From Fomes fomentarius (Eukaryota; Basidiomycota; Agaricomycetes; Polyporales; Polyporaceae): 64,000 nt of DNA. Shown here one piece after another: positions 1 to 11,400 of the stretch. Below the pieces are notes generated by a model. It was not told where the DNA came from and made no database searches. It saw only the letters and a program-made list of their open reading frames with translations. How positions within the stretch are numbered: position 1 is the stretch's first letter; each line of letters begins with the position of its first letter. The translations under genes were made by a program, and so were the position numbers. The stretch lies in contig JABYQN010000006.1 in assembly GCA_022606135.1 (NCBI GenBank), positions 620,001 to 684,000 on the forward strand, read 5' to 3'.

Positions 1-267
1 AAGTCGCGCTCAGAGTCAGACGTTGGTAGACGCTCTCAGACTCACCTACAATATAACCAGGATCCACCACCGGCTCATCAATTGCTTCCCTTTCAAGTGA
101 CAGCTGCAACTGACGGTCTTCCGCTGGGGGATTGGAAGGTACGTGGCCAGATTGCTAGTTCAGCTTCGAGCTTGAATTTCATGAAGTATGTACTGACGCG
201 AATGTGGTATAGACGTTGCTTTGACAGGCTTTCCTGAACTCTCAGCAGTGCGGAGATCTGATGCAGT

Positions 268-1977
268 ATGTTATATCGTAGCTATCTTCCCAGTCATTGT
301 CAAACTGCTCAACGTGGTCTGCCCACAGAGCATGGCCCATCAGTCCCTGGCTATGTCAAGGACAAGCGCGAAGAATGGCTAAAACAACGCGACGACATCC
401 TCTCAAGACAAGAGCAACTACAGAGGGAGCTTGCAAGGCTGAACTCCTACCTCAACGTTGTGGCCCCAATCAATACACTACCGGACGAGTTGCTTGCCGA
501 AATCTTCGCCTGCGTTCGAGCTCACTTCTCCTCGTACAGCTATGCACGTTATGCGACGACAGAGTGGATGACAGTCCTTGCAGTTTGTCGTCACTGGCGT
601 ACGCTAGCTTCTTCGTCTGCCATGTTCTGGCGTGAAGTCAATGTCTATCGCAGTCCATGCTGGCTGTCCCTCTGCCTTTCTCGGTGCTCGGGTGTGCGCA
701 CGGACGTATACTTCCGTGACCTAGAATTCCCTCCCTCCCGCCTTCTACTCTTGGCACCCCACGCAGCTAATATCCGAGTCCTCGATATAGCAGGGGCCAA
801 AGCATCCTGGACGGCTCAACTTGTCACCCTGTTCTCCATGCCAATGGCCGCGCTTGAGGTTGTCCGTATTCACGCCGACGTCGACGTCGACGTAGAAGAG
901 CACGAGCACGAGGACCTCGGATTCTGTTCGGACCGACTGCCTCAATTGAGGTCGCTGAGCCTATCAGGATACTTTGCACCACGAGACAAGTTGCTGTACG
1001 CCAACCTTCGGACGCTCGAGATAGCCAGATGTATCTGGACCATGACGTTCAACCAGTTTCTGGACCTCCTGGAAGCATCTGAGCGCCTCGAGCGTCTGAT
1101 CCTCGATAACTGCTTGGTGAAGCTGTTCGAGAATCCCAACTCCCGTAATCCACGCCCACCGAATCGGACCCCTCCCATAACACTCAGCACAGTGCGCACC
1201 CTCGGCGTCCTCGGCGACTCGCCATGGGTGATATCGCATTTCCTCTCTTATCTGTGCATCCCAAATGCCTGTGACGTCTCGTTGGACGCCGAAGTAGGTG
1301 TCTTTCAAAATCCGCATCTCTTCGACACCATCTGTGAGGTACTCCCTGTCGAACCAAGCACTGTGTTCCCGATGTTGACAGCTGCTACCCACGTGGAGGT
1401 TGCTGTGCACAACGACGATTACGCGCTGTGTGTCCACGCGAAGGACCAAACCATCTCCCTATCTCTTTCTTCCTACAAAGCATTGCTCTCATGGGACGCG
1501 CACTTTGGGAATGTATTGAGCCGTAGCGCGGACGTCCTTGCAGACGCTCCTGTTACTGACCTCGAAGTCAGAGGAGACTATACAGCCCCAGACTTCAACA
1601 CCTGGGACTACACTTTCCACCGATTTCCTAATCTCGAGACCCTAACGTTGAGCGGAACGGGTCGGCTTCAAAACGTCTGGAAGGTGTTGGCGTCCAACGG
1701 TGACGAAGGTGGCCAGTTTTGCTGCCCCCGCCTCAAATGCATCAGGACTGGGGGAGAACCTGCCTTGATGGAAACGGACTTCATCTGCACCGAGCTAGTC
1801 GATACGCTCCGTACCCGAGAGCAGCATGGACTTCGGCTGACAACGATCGACGCACGGCTGCACGCGCACGACCCAGACGGGGATGAAGACTACGAGCCCC
1901 TCAACGAGGACATCCGCGAGAGCTATCTGTGGGAATTGGAGCGTCTCGTGGACAACTTTTCGGTGAATGTTTTCTGA
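268..1977 (+). CDS. F-box-like domain protein
   Basis: A single-exon 569-residue protein. Residues ~30-60 form a short charged coiled coil (KREEWLKQRDDILSRQEQL), followed directly by an F-box-like core (INTLPDELLAEIFACV, about residues 69-84) and a conserved VCRHWRTLA segment. The rest is leucine-rich but has no clean repeat register. This coiled coil plus F-box arrangement is typical of the large, lineage-expanded F-box families of Agaricomycetes, which are thought to be substrate adaptors of SCF ubiquitin ligases through Skp1 binding. The substrate cannot be inferred. The start is the ATG at 268; an ATG seven bases upstream (261) opens a frame that stops within six codons. No intron is needed. 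F-box assignment is firm, the precise role unknown. Confidence 0.85.
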   Translation: MLYRSYLPSHCQTAQRGLPTEHGPSVPGYVKDKREEWLKQRDDILSRQEQLQRELARLNSYLNVVAPINTLPDELLAEIFACVRAHFSSYSYARYATTEWMTVLAVCRHWRTLASSSAMFWREVNVYRSPCWLSLCLSRCSGVRTDVYFRDLEFPPSRLLLLAPHAANIRVLDIAGAKASWTAQLVTLFSMPMAALEVVRIHADVDVDVEEHEHEDLGFCSDRLPQLRSLSLSGYFAPRDKLLYANLRTLEIARCIWTMTFNQFLDLLEASERLERLILDNCLVKLFENPNSRNPRPPNRTPPITLSTVRTLGVLGDSPWVISHFLSYLCIPNACDVSLDAEVGVFQNPHLFDTICEVLPVEPSTVFPMLTAATHVEVAVHNDDYALCVHAKDQTISLSLSSYKALLSWDAHFGNVLSRSADVLADAPVTDLEVRGDYTAPDFNTWDYTFHRFPNLETLTLSGTGRLQNVWKVLASNGDEGGQFCCPRLKCIRTGGEPALMETDFICTELVDTLRTREQHGLRLTTIDARLHAHDPDGDEDYEPLNEDIRESYLWELERLVDNFSVNVF

Positions 1978-3186
1978 TTCAATAGTACTTTGGTGTGGCG
2001 ATTTTGTAGCAATACAGCTCCCTAGTCGATGCACCTACAGTCATTAACACACATTCAAAATACCGGTCAGGGATCGACAGGGTGATCGTGCAGACAGCAG
2101 AGTGCAGAGGTAAAATCGACGAGACCCAAAACCTGAGTCGTCATTTCCTGACTGCTCGCTGCGTTGCCTGGCGCGTTGCCGAGGAGTACTATCGTTTACT
2201 TTTGCACAACAGGACTTTGCCTACTTTTCTGATGTCCTGCGCTTGATGCACCCTTCGATTCGACGACGCTAGCAAATCCCGTTTGTTCGTTATCCCTGTC
2301 GTTGTCTGCGAACATGTGACCAAAGTGGTATGTAAGGTAGACAATGCTCCTTCATACAATTTTGAGCCATAACAATCCTCCCAATCACCCGTCCCCAGAC
2401 CGAGACGCGAGGATGGAAGACATGTCACAATCTCCTCCCATGCCCCGAACGACCACGAATCCTCAAAGTTCTTCCGCGACGTTGAGGACGTGCTCGACTC
2501 ATCATGCATACGCAGGAACTATGATCTTGGAGAAGATCACGCACACTGTGAGGGTGAAACAAGGTGTGTAAGGGCTTGCGAGTCGCGAACAGTATGTAGA
2601 CTGCGCCCGTAGCAAATGCGTCGGAGATGGTTGAGAATGTGGAGTACCGTGCAGCGTGTTTGGGTGTGTAAGTGAGTGGGAAGAGAAGGGCAAGAGAGAA
2701 GGACAGGAAAGAAGGGCGAGAGTCCCTGCTTATCGAGATTTCTCAACCGGGATGAACGGAAGTCAAACGGCGCTCGCCGAAGACCCCTCGACTAACGACT
2801 TAAGTACTTTCGACTTGGTCAGCCGGAGAACCCTGAGAGGAGCATCTCAGTCTGCCTCGTCGATAAAGATGTCGCGGGGCTCTCTACTAGACTAAGTCTA
2901 CGGAAGTTACTACATTTCTCCTTGGAGAGACTGAGACTCAGGGTACTTGCCATTCGAGGACGTCGAGAAGCGCAGCCGTTCGACGATCAATGTGGCGTCA
3001 GTGGGGTGGCCGGACCCGCGGGCCGGAACACGACGACGCATGAATGTGATTTGGGCGCGGACGTGCTCCCTTCCGTCGCCTCTCTTTGTTAAACTCCAAT
3101 CTCTGTCCTGCACTTCCTGCTCTCACGACCACATTCACGACCTTCCGGATCCACGCAGCTCTCTTCATTAACACGACATTCTTTAG
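1978..3186. other. Intergenic region, no gene recognised
   Basis: About 1.2 kb between the F-box gene and the lipase. Only short overlapping frames on both strands are present, without recognisable motifs or convincing splice-linked extensions. The last few hundred bases should contain the lipase promoter; I see no clear TATA box. Confidence 0.6.
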
Positions 3187-5779
3187 ATGCTCTCCAACTG
3201 GAACAAATATGGCCGCTTCAGTCTCGACCTCGCCTCCACTGCAACCGCCATAGGCTTTACAACTGCCAAGGCCTGTACAAAGCTCGGAGTGAGTAACACT
3301 CAGAGCTTTGCCCCTCTCACCTCTCATCATCCTCGTTTGGTAGTTCTCCGTCACGCGTGGCATCGCGTCGACTGCCGCAGGCTTTACCGGCTCTGTCATT
3401 GACTATGCTTTGTTCGGAGGTAACGTCGGGGCGGGTCAGATTCTTGGCGGTGCTGTATCTTCTGCTATCTCTGCGGTAGAGTTCGTTGCCCTTGCACCCA
3501 TTTTGCTGGGCGAATCCATCACATCCACGTCTCTCATCGCGGCCCATTCATCTCTATCCATTCTAACCACTATGTTCCCGGGAAGCGACGAAGCCAGCTT
3601 CTCCCTCGCCAGTTTCGTAGGCCTCGTCCGACGCGAATGGTACGAGCCCGCGGAGAGCGAAGCACTACCAGAAGAGCGCTATGGCCTAGGTGAAGTTCTC
3701 AAAGCATTGGCCGGTTTCGCAGCGCTGCAGAGCGTCACGAGCCAGTGGCAAGAGAAACGCTGGTTCAAGTACATGAAGGAGGTCCCCGTTCACGATGATG
3801 CGAGCACATTCACGCGCAGGAGGCGTGTCGACTCCAAGGTAACGATCACCGGGGATAAAATATACCCTAGTCATACCGGACAAATCGTTACCGCCGAGAT
3901 CAACGAGGTACCACTCTCAGGATCATGGCCTCGCTTGTCTATTGCGCATGCAAACACCACATCCGCATTATCTTCCTCGACTCTTCCAAATGCCCCTCGT
4001 TCTTCAATAAGTAGACGGGCTCCACCGCCGCCCTCCATGGATGAGATGAAGCAGACGCTCCGCAGGCTTTCGAAGTTGGTACTGGCTGGATACGGTGGCC
4101 CAAGCCTCTTGTTCTTCGGGGTATCACTCACACCTTGGGAGAAAGAACAGAAGAAGGAAGAAGCCAAACTTGCAGACGCCATTGATGCCTCGGAGAAGGA
4201 AGCGGCCGGAGAAGACGGGCGGTCCAATGCATCCAACGAGAACATGCCTGGTGCGCCATCGTACTCCTGGTGGGACGTACTAATGGGCAAGCACGATCAT
4301 GACATATTCCTTAACTGGGCCAAATCTCATTCAACACCGCCTCCCAACGCACCACCGGACAGTCCAGTGAGTCAGACCTTTTAAATTCATCCCGCAACAC
4401 CTAACTAAATGCGCATATAGCCCCACCCACCACCCACTGCGCACGTCAGCTCTGAGAGCCATATGCCCCGTTTCTGGGTCTTGACCGATCATGTCCGACA
4501 AGAAGTCGTCCTCGTCATTCGGGGTACCATGAGCTTGAATGAGCTTGCCGTAGACCTCACATGCGACCCCGCCCCATTCATCCTCCCCACCGCAGACCAC
4601 ACCCCATCTCTCCCAACTTCTACCCCGTCATCTTCATCTGAGCCGAAGGCCGAGTCGCGCTTACGTCACCAGGAAATACAGAGCGTGGACGAGATAGACG
4701 AAGACCTTGCGAACATCCCTGGGGCGTTCCCGTTCCCGATTGACCTCTCCGTGCCATTCCCGCGCTCTCGCAAGAACACGGAGAAGGGTGGCCAGGGTGT
4801 ACCGTTCCAGAGGTCGAGACTGGTGTCGGAGACCGGTGAAGAAGGCGCATATATCGCACATGGTGGGATGCTGAGGATGACGCGCGCAATGGGCGGACCC
4901 GGCAAGCCCGTGCACGTCGCTGTCCGTGATGCGCTAAGAAGGAATAAGGGCTACTGTGGGTATTATCCAAGTATCGATATGCGCATTGGCTAACAACGAG
5001 TACTCTACCAGCGCTCGTCCTCTGTGGCCATAGTCTGGGTGCTGGTGTCGCAGCACTTCTTGCATTAGTAGGTCTCTCGCAGCCTACATTACACGTGTGC
5101 TAATTATACGTCTTCGATAGATGTGGGCATCTCCCGAGACACGTCTTACCCACCACGCGTCTGGTCTACCCGTTAACCGACGCGTGTCTGCATATTGCTT
5201 TGCCCCACCTTGTGTCGTCTCTCCACGTTTGAGCGCCAAAGCGGCTGCGTCTGGTCTGATCGTGTCATTTGTATATGGCCACGATATCGTGTCGCGCCTC
5301 TCCCTTGGAAGCGTGCGTGATCTGACCAGAGGCGCGGCCTGGCTGTGCGCCGCGGAGAACTCGGAGGCCAATAAAGAGGAGGGGTACTCAAGCGTGACAA
5401 AGAAGGCGCTCAAGTGGAAGGTGGGAAGAGGAGAAGAAGGCGACGAGGAATGGGTCAGTGTCATCTCCCGATTCTTCAGACAACTCATGACTGACAAGTT
5501 AATATCTAGTTCCTTGCTGTTAGAAAGACGCTTGAGGCGAATATGCAGATGGCGGACCTCTTCCCGCCCGGACGCGTCTTCTGGGCAATTAGAGATGGCG
5601 ACCTCCATCGCGCACATCGGCTCGGAGCAGGCTCTGGGCGGCCCACAGCCAACGACAAGGTGCGCTTGTTCGAGGTAATTGACGTTAAGCAGGTGTTTAG
5701 GCAGGTCATCTTTGCGCGTGACATGCTCAGTTCGCACCTGCCGCACCAGTACGACCAGGTACTCCACGAGCTCTTGTGA
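3187..5779 (+). CDS. Class 3 lipase (sn1-specific diacylglycerol lipase-like)
   Basis: Six exons (3187-3288, 3344-4366, 4421-4955, 5012-5067, 5121-5453, 5510-5779) join in frame to a 772-residue protein. All introns are GT-AG and 53-57 nt. The lipase 3 core runs from RFWVLTDHVRQEVVLVIRGT through AYIAHGGMLRMTRAM to the nucleophile elbow LVLCGHSLGAGVAALLAL. The catalytic serine is about residue 561 and its codon neighbourhood is rebuilt across the third intron. Downstream, CFAPPCVVSP and SFVYGHDIVSRLS are the usual family blocks; the aspartate of GHD is a likely catalytic residue. The large N-terminal part has hydrophobic stretches near residues 35-90 consistent with membrane association. Likely hydrolyses diacylglycerol or related lipids at a membrane; substrate is inferred from family resemblance only. 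Confidence 0.88.
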
Positions 5780-6087
5780 TGCACTGACGCAGCTATACAT
5801 GTACTCCGTTGCTTTGAGCTTGTTCTTCATCACGCCGTTGTAGCATACCATATTTGTCTTGTACGATACCACCGCGCATGCCATCTGACTAACTGACATG
5901 TATTCCGTGCACGCGGAGTAACCTGTATAATCCTAATCCCGTACTTCCTCTCGCTACATACACACTCTGCATGCATTCATACTGTACACCTTGCCAGCCC
6001 TGTGGTGCTGCTCATATCTTAGATTCCTTTCGTTCTCTTCCGAACATAGACGTTCCACCTCTGAGCCCCGTTGGCCTGCGCTGTAGC

Positions 6088-6679
6088 CTACAGCGACTTG
6101 ATATACTCCTCAAGAACCTCCACGATGACCTCATGATCCTCCCGCATCGACAGCCCGCTAACCACAATAACGCCCACAACGCCCTCCACGTCCTTCACGC
6201 GCACAGGGAAGCCCCCGCCATGTATCGCATACTCGCCTGCGCGCTCGCCCAGCACGAACTTCGCGCGGAACGCGTCCTCGTTCCCCGCGTGCTTGACGTG
6301 CAGGAACAACGTGCTCGCGCCCCAGCGCAGGACAGAGGCGCGCTTCCGCGCGACCCACGTGTCGTTGTCCGCGGTCGTGCCGCGGCGGGTGGTGCAGTGG
6401 AAGAGCAGCTGGGCGTGCGCGGCGAGCGTGATGTTGACCACGGCGGGATTGGGCGAGGCTTGTTGGAGCCGGGCGCGCAGACGCGTCCCGATCTCCCAGG
6501 CGTCGTCGGCGGTGAAGCGGGGGAGGACGCAGCGCTGCTCTTCGGCTGCGATCCCGTCGAGCTGCGAGTGGGGAGACATGACATTCAGCATACTGATGCG
6601 CATGGGCAATTGTAGACAACATGACGAGGCTTACAGTGCTTGGAGGAGCACGTATTGGGATGTATTGCGTCTGGCTCAT
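6088..6679 (-). CDS. UPF0303 / YBR137W-like protein (heme-degrading-domain fold)
   Basis: The main exon encodes a ~160-residue domain with family blocks EEQRCVLPRFTADDAWEIG, WVARKRASVLRWG, FVLGERAGEYAIHGGGFPV and a C-terminal GLSMREDHEVIVEVLEEY. This matches the UPF0303 family (YBR137W in yeast; Pfam Haem_degrading fold). I favour a two-exon model: a short first exon beginning MSQTQYIPIRAPPST, with donor GTAAGC and acceptor CGCAG, joining to LDGIAAEEQRC. That gives an N-terminus like that of family members. An unspliced alternative starts at the ATG near 6603 (MRISMLNVMSPHSQ). Yeast YBR137W has been linked to the GET/tail-anchored protein pathway; a heme-related activity here is not shown. 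Same strand as the proteasome gene upstream. Confidence 0.8.
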
Positions 6680-6988
6680 TTCTGCAGCAGTGGCAGGTGG
6701 TGGTAGATGGGGGGAGAACGACCACCGATCGACCAAGATAAATATCGCGATTGTAGAGATTAGTCAGGCGAGCCTGAAGAGGATGGGAAAGCCTTGCCCC
6801 CCCAAATCTTGCGAATTCAAAATCCAGTGCTAGAACAATATACCCGTCGGGGCGATACATGTGTACTTGTGGCTTAACTCCATGGAGGAAGTGCGGAATC
6901 ACACCATAGGAAAGCACGGAAAGCGGGGTGGTTGTAGAACGTACAGTGATACCGTTGTGAGCGCGAACATTCCATAACAATACAAACG

Positions 6989-8135
6989 TTAATCCTTCTC
7001 CGCGTACGCCAAGAGATGCTGCTCGATCTCCGCGGTGTCCATGACTCTCCACTGTCCCCGTGTCTTTGGGTCTTCCTCGTCCGCGTCCGACACGATACCA
7101 ATCTCAACCTCATCCGCCTTGAAATCGGTAGCGTGCACTGTTGATATCGCTTCGATTGCCATCTGTAAGGCGAGAGGAAGGACGTGTGAGATATTGTGGA
7201 GAGCCCATGCAAGGGCGGAAAAATACCTCGATGACCTCTGCGCGAGAAAGGGTCTTTCCCGCTCTAGCAGCATCATCAGCACCTCGACCAGAGTCGAGCT
7301 TCTTCCACTTCTTCTCTAGATGGTTCATCGCCTCTTGTTGTTTCTGGCCTGACGCTGTTGCATGGAAGCCGACGAAGTACCCGGCTGGGTCGAGCTTGAA
7401 GCATTGAGGACCGAATTCGGGGTCGATGCCAATCATGATCATAGCTAAACTCATTGTCATCACGACTGATATAAGAAGTGAACGTGTGGAGGCCTACGTA
7501 CCAATACCAAGCGGCCTCATAGCTGCACGCTGCGTGTAGACCTGGTTGATATTTGCCATCCGCCTAGCGAGCGCATCTGGTGTAATCTCGTAGCCATACT
7601 TGTAGCGGAAATCTGCCGCCTCTGAACGGGCTCGCATTACTTGTGCGCGTGCATCAGCTGCAAATACACACATACGTCATTGGACTGAAGGTGAAGGAAG
7701 TAACAACATATGGGCGCACCGATGAGGCCAGTCATAACGCAGCCAATGGTAGGTGCAATGCTGAAGAGGTGAGTGACAGTGCTGGCATCGAGGAGTTTAT
7801 CCTGGGCAGACGATATCAGAGTCAAGACCGATGCCTCGCGGTGCCACAGAGAACTTAGGACGTACCGGGACCTTCTTCTGGATGATGACTACTGCGGTAT
7901 CCTTTCCCCTCACAGAGATAGCGGTGTGCCCGGAGCCAGAGATGGCTTTGAACGCGTACTCTGCACGTAGACGGTCAAGCACAATTCCCCACACTCTCTA
8001 CCTGCCTCCTCGCTTACCTACTTGGTACAGACGTCCCTCGGGCGAGAAGACGGTGAGGTATCTGTGGAGCCCTTCAGTTGTAAGCGAGTGCTACAAATTG
8101 CACTGGACCCACCGGTCGTAAGAGGTCCTAGACAT
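6989..8135 (-). CDS. SCL1: 20S proteasome subunit alpha type-6 (alpha1)
   Basis: Seven exons on the minus strand join to ~264 residues, the usual length for this subunit. The N-terminal alpha-subunit signature is assembled across two introns: MSRTSYDR, then [13 protein letters not shown], then [20 protein letters not shown]. Next come [58 protein letters not shown] and [16 protein letters not shown]. The last exon gives [20 protein letters not shown]. Together these identify alpha1 (PSMA6; yeast Scl1). It is a structural ring subunit without the catalytic threonine and acts in nucleus and cytosol. The gene diverges from RPC1 with about 315 bp between start codons, so the two may share a promoter. 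Confidence 0.95.
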
Positions 8136-8450
8136 GGTGGGCAAAGAAGGGACAAGCGTTGCGCGGCTGAAAAGACGAGGACGCGCAAGTCAACGCGTAC
8201 GCGCAAATCTCGATCTGGTCCTATTTTAGGGTTAGGTTTAAGTAACGTCACGTGTCGGGCAGAAATATCCTTGTTTCCGACTCGCGAGTAAAGTCAAGTT
8301 CTCTTCCCTGCACCTTCCTCCTCTGTTTGCCGCGTCCCCGCTTTCCTCGCTGGTCTGTTCTCTCTTGTACTCACCGACTGCAGCTTCCTCTGAAAGAAAA
8401 AACTGGAGCGATCATAGCGCGCGTCCGCCGCGCAGGAGGAGCAGGACGCG
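8136..8450. promoter_or_regulatory. Divergent promoter of SCL1 and RPC1
   Basis: A 315-bp region separating two start codons on opposite strands. It holds TTAGGGTTAGG at 8226-8236 (two telomere-type repeats) and, 9 bp further, overlapping ACGTCA and CACGTG motifs at 8245-8254, which resemble CRE-half and E-box sites. Motif matches are seen directly; binding factors are inference. Confidence 0.55.
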
Positions 8451-11400
8451 ATGAAGGAGTCAGTATCGCATCAGGCCCCGAAAGTCATGTACGTCCTTTG
8501 TCAGTATCATCTAAGGGCATTGCTAAAGGTGTCACATAGAAAGAAGTTACAGTTCAGCTTATTCAACAACCAAGACACTGTCAAGCTTGCCGAGTTTGAG
8601 GTCACCCATCGCGATCTGTACACTCCCATCGACCGTCTACCGGTGAAAAATGGAGTTCTTGATCGACGTCTCGTACGCGCGCTACTTGCTCAATCCAGGA
8701 AGCATTCTAACAAGTTATCAGGGTACGACGGAGAAAAGCGCGTATTGCGAGACCTGTGGGCTCTCCTCGGTAGATTGTGTAGGACACTACGCATACATCA
8801 AGCTTGTTGTCCCTGTCTTCCACATCGGATACTTCAAGCACACAATAGGCATCCTACAGTGCATATGCAAGGTGGGTTGTACCCGCGCATCGACTCTGAA
8901 CCCCTCCCAAACATTCGTGTGTAGACATGCGCTAGGGTGCTGCTTGAAGAACAGGACCGCCGCACCTACCTGAAGCGCTTCCGGCGACCTAAACTAGAGA
9001 ACCTTCAGAGACAGAGTATCTGCAAAGCTGTTCTGGCGCTTGCTCGGAAAACCGTCTACTGCCCTTATTGCTCCGCTACGAACGGCACCGTCAAGAAAGC
9101 TGGCGCACTCAAGATTATCCATGACAAGTTCCGTGCAAAGAAGACTGCAGAGGAGATGGAGAAGTGGAAGAAGACCTTTGGACCGGCGGTAGAGGCGCAG
9201 AAGGAGTTGGGCATGTATATAAACAAGGCTGTACACGAAGACCTGAACCCTCTCAAGGTCCTCGACTTGTTCAAGCGCATATCCGACGAGGTCAATATAC
9301 TTGCTTCTTCTCATGTACAAGGCTCTCACATTCCTGCAGGACTGTGAGCTGCTCGGTCTCCGTCCAGAATATGGGAGACCAGAGCAATTCATATGGCAGT
9401 ACATCTCCGTCCCTCCCGTCGCCATTCGTCCATCTGTTGCACAGGACGGCGCGTCCAACGAGGATGACCTGACGGTTAAGCTCACGGAGATCGTGTTCAG
9501 CAACGCGCTAATCAAGCAGGGTCTTGCGAAAGGTGCCCCTACTGCACAGTTCATGGTCAGACAATATTGCTCACCATCTCTTCAAGAAAATGCGCTCATG
9601 ATCTGCGGCTCTTCCAGGAGCAATGGGAGTTCCTCCAGCTCTCAGTTGCGATGTACATCAACTCAGAACTTCCAGGCGTCCCCTCACAGCTGGGCCAGAA
9701 GCCAATCCGTGGCTTCTGTCAGCGACTGAAGGGCAAGCAGGGCCGCTTCCGTGGTAACCTGTCTGGAAAGCGTGTGGACTTCTCCGGTCGTACTGTCATC
9801 TCGCCCGACCCCAACCTCCGCATAGATGAAGTCGCTGTGCCAGAGCGAGTCGCGAAGATCCTCACATACCCCGAACGTGTGACCGCGCACAACATCGATC
9901 TTCTGAAGAAGGCAGTGAGGAATGGATGTGACGTGCATCCTGGCGCCAACTATGTGACAGCTGGTAGCAACGGGTTTAAGAAATATCTGAAGTTTGGCAA
10001 CCGAACTGCGATTGCAGATGGGTTGCGAATCGGCGACGTTGTAGAACGGCACGTTGTCGATGGCGACATTGCGCTGTTTAACCGACAGCCGAGTTTGCAT
10101 AAGGTATGTCATTCAAATAGGGGCCACGGAATGACGGCTCATGCGGGTGTACCCAGCTCTCTATCATGTGTCATAGAGTAAGTCAATGCGTTCAATAACA
10201 TGCATGATTCGTGACCTCACTGGCGAGTATAGATCAAGGTACGGCCGTGGCGATCTTTCCGTCTCAACGAGTGTGTCTGTGGTCCCTACAATGCCGACTT
10301 CGATGGAGATGAGATGAACCTTCGTGCGTGCGCTCTCTTCCTAACTCTTCCTGTGCGCTCATATTATACCAGATGTACCCCAGACGGAAGAAGCGCGAAC
10401 AGAAGCCCTGGAGCTAATGAGCGTGAAGAACAACCTCGTCACCCCGCGCAACGGAGAGCCCGTGATTGCCGCCATTCAAGATTTCATCACCGCGTCCTTC
10501 CTTCTCTCCCGCCGCGACACTTTCTTCGACCGCCGACAGTTCTCCCAGATATGCTCCTACTTCGCCGACGCTGACCTGCAGATCGACATTCCCCCGCCAA
10601 CTATCTGGAAACCCGCACGATTGTGGACGGGCAAGCAGATCTTTAACGTCCTGATGCGCCCGAACAAGCAGTCCAAGGTCTTTGTGAATGTCGAGTCGAA
10701 GTGCAACAAGGAAGAGAAGCCGGACGCTAAGTGCTATCCGAGGATGAAGCCTGCGCCCGACTTGTCCCCGAACGATGGCTGGCTCGTCATCGTGAATAGC
10801 GAGATCATGTGCGGCGTCATGGACAAGGCAACGGTGGGAAGTGGCAAGAAGAAGTCCGTATTCGGTGTCATCATGCGAGATTATGGACCCCACGAAGCCG
10901 CCGCTGCGATGAACAGGGTTGCGAAGCTCTGCGCACGATACCTTGGTGAGACTAGCTCCAGAATACAGGATTCACCAATTATTGACCACTTCGCCATATC
11001 ATATAGCGAATTATGGCTTCTCACTCGGCATCAACGACGTCATTCCTGGGCCAATCCTGTCGGACAAGAAGGACTCCATGGTCGAGAAGGCGTATGCAGC
11101 ATGCGAAGCGCTCATCGTAAAAGCCAAGAAAGGGTTACTAGAAAACAAGCCTGGCTGCGATCAAGAACAGACCCTTGAAGCCGAAATCTCCAAAGTATTG
11201 TCCGATGTCCGTGGCAACGTCGGTGACGTTTGTATGAAGGAACTCAGTCGGCACAACGCTCCTCTTATCATGGCCACCTGTGGTTCGAAAGGTACACGCT
11301 GTCCTCCCAAGCTAGTAGTTCCATGTTTCACCATAGTTCAGGTTCCGTCATCAACGTCTCTCAGATGGTCGCCTGTGTCGGGCAGCAGATCATTGCTGGA

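Noticed and set aside
6158..6736. 192-residue minus-strand frame overlapping the UPF0303 gene
   Set aside because: Arg/Ala/Pro-rich shadow frame; only its first 15 residues are used, as the likely first exon of the UPF0303 gene.
8127..8145. Possible Rpn4-type PACE element (GGTGGCAAA) near the proteasome start
   Set aside because: The sequence is GGTGGGCAAAG, one base off, and it overlaps the start codon; Rpn4 is not known in basidiomycetes.
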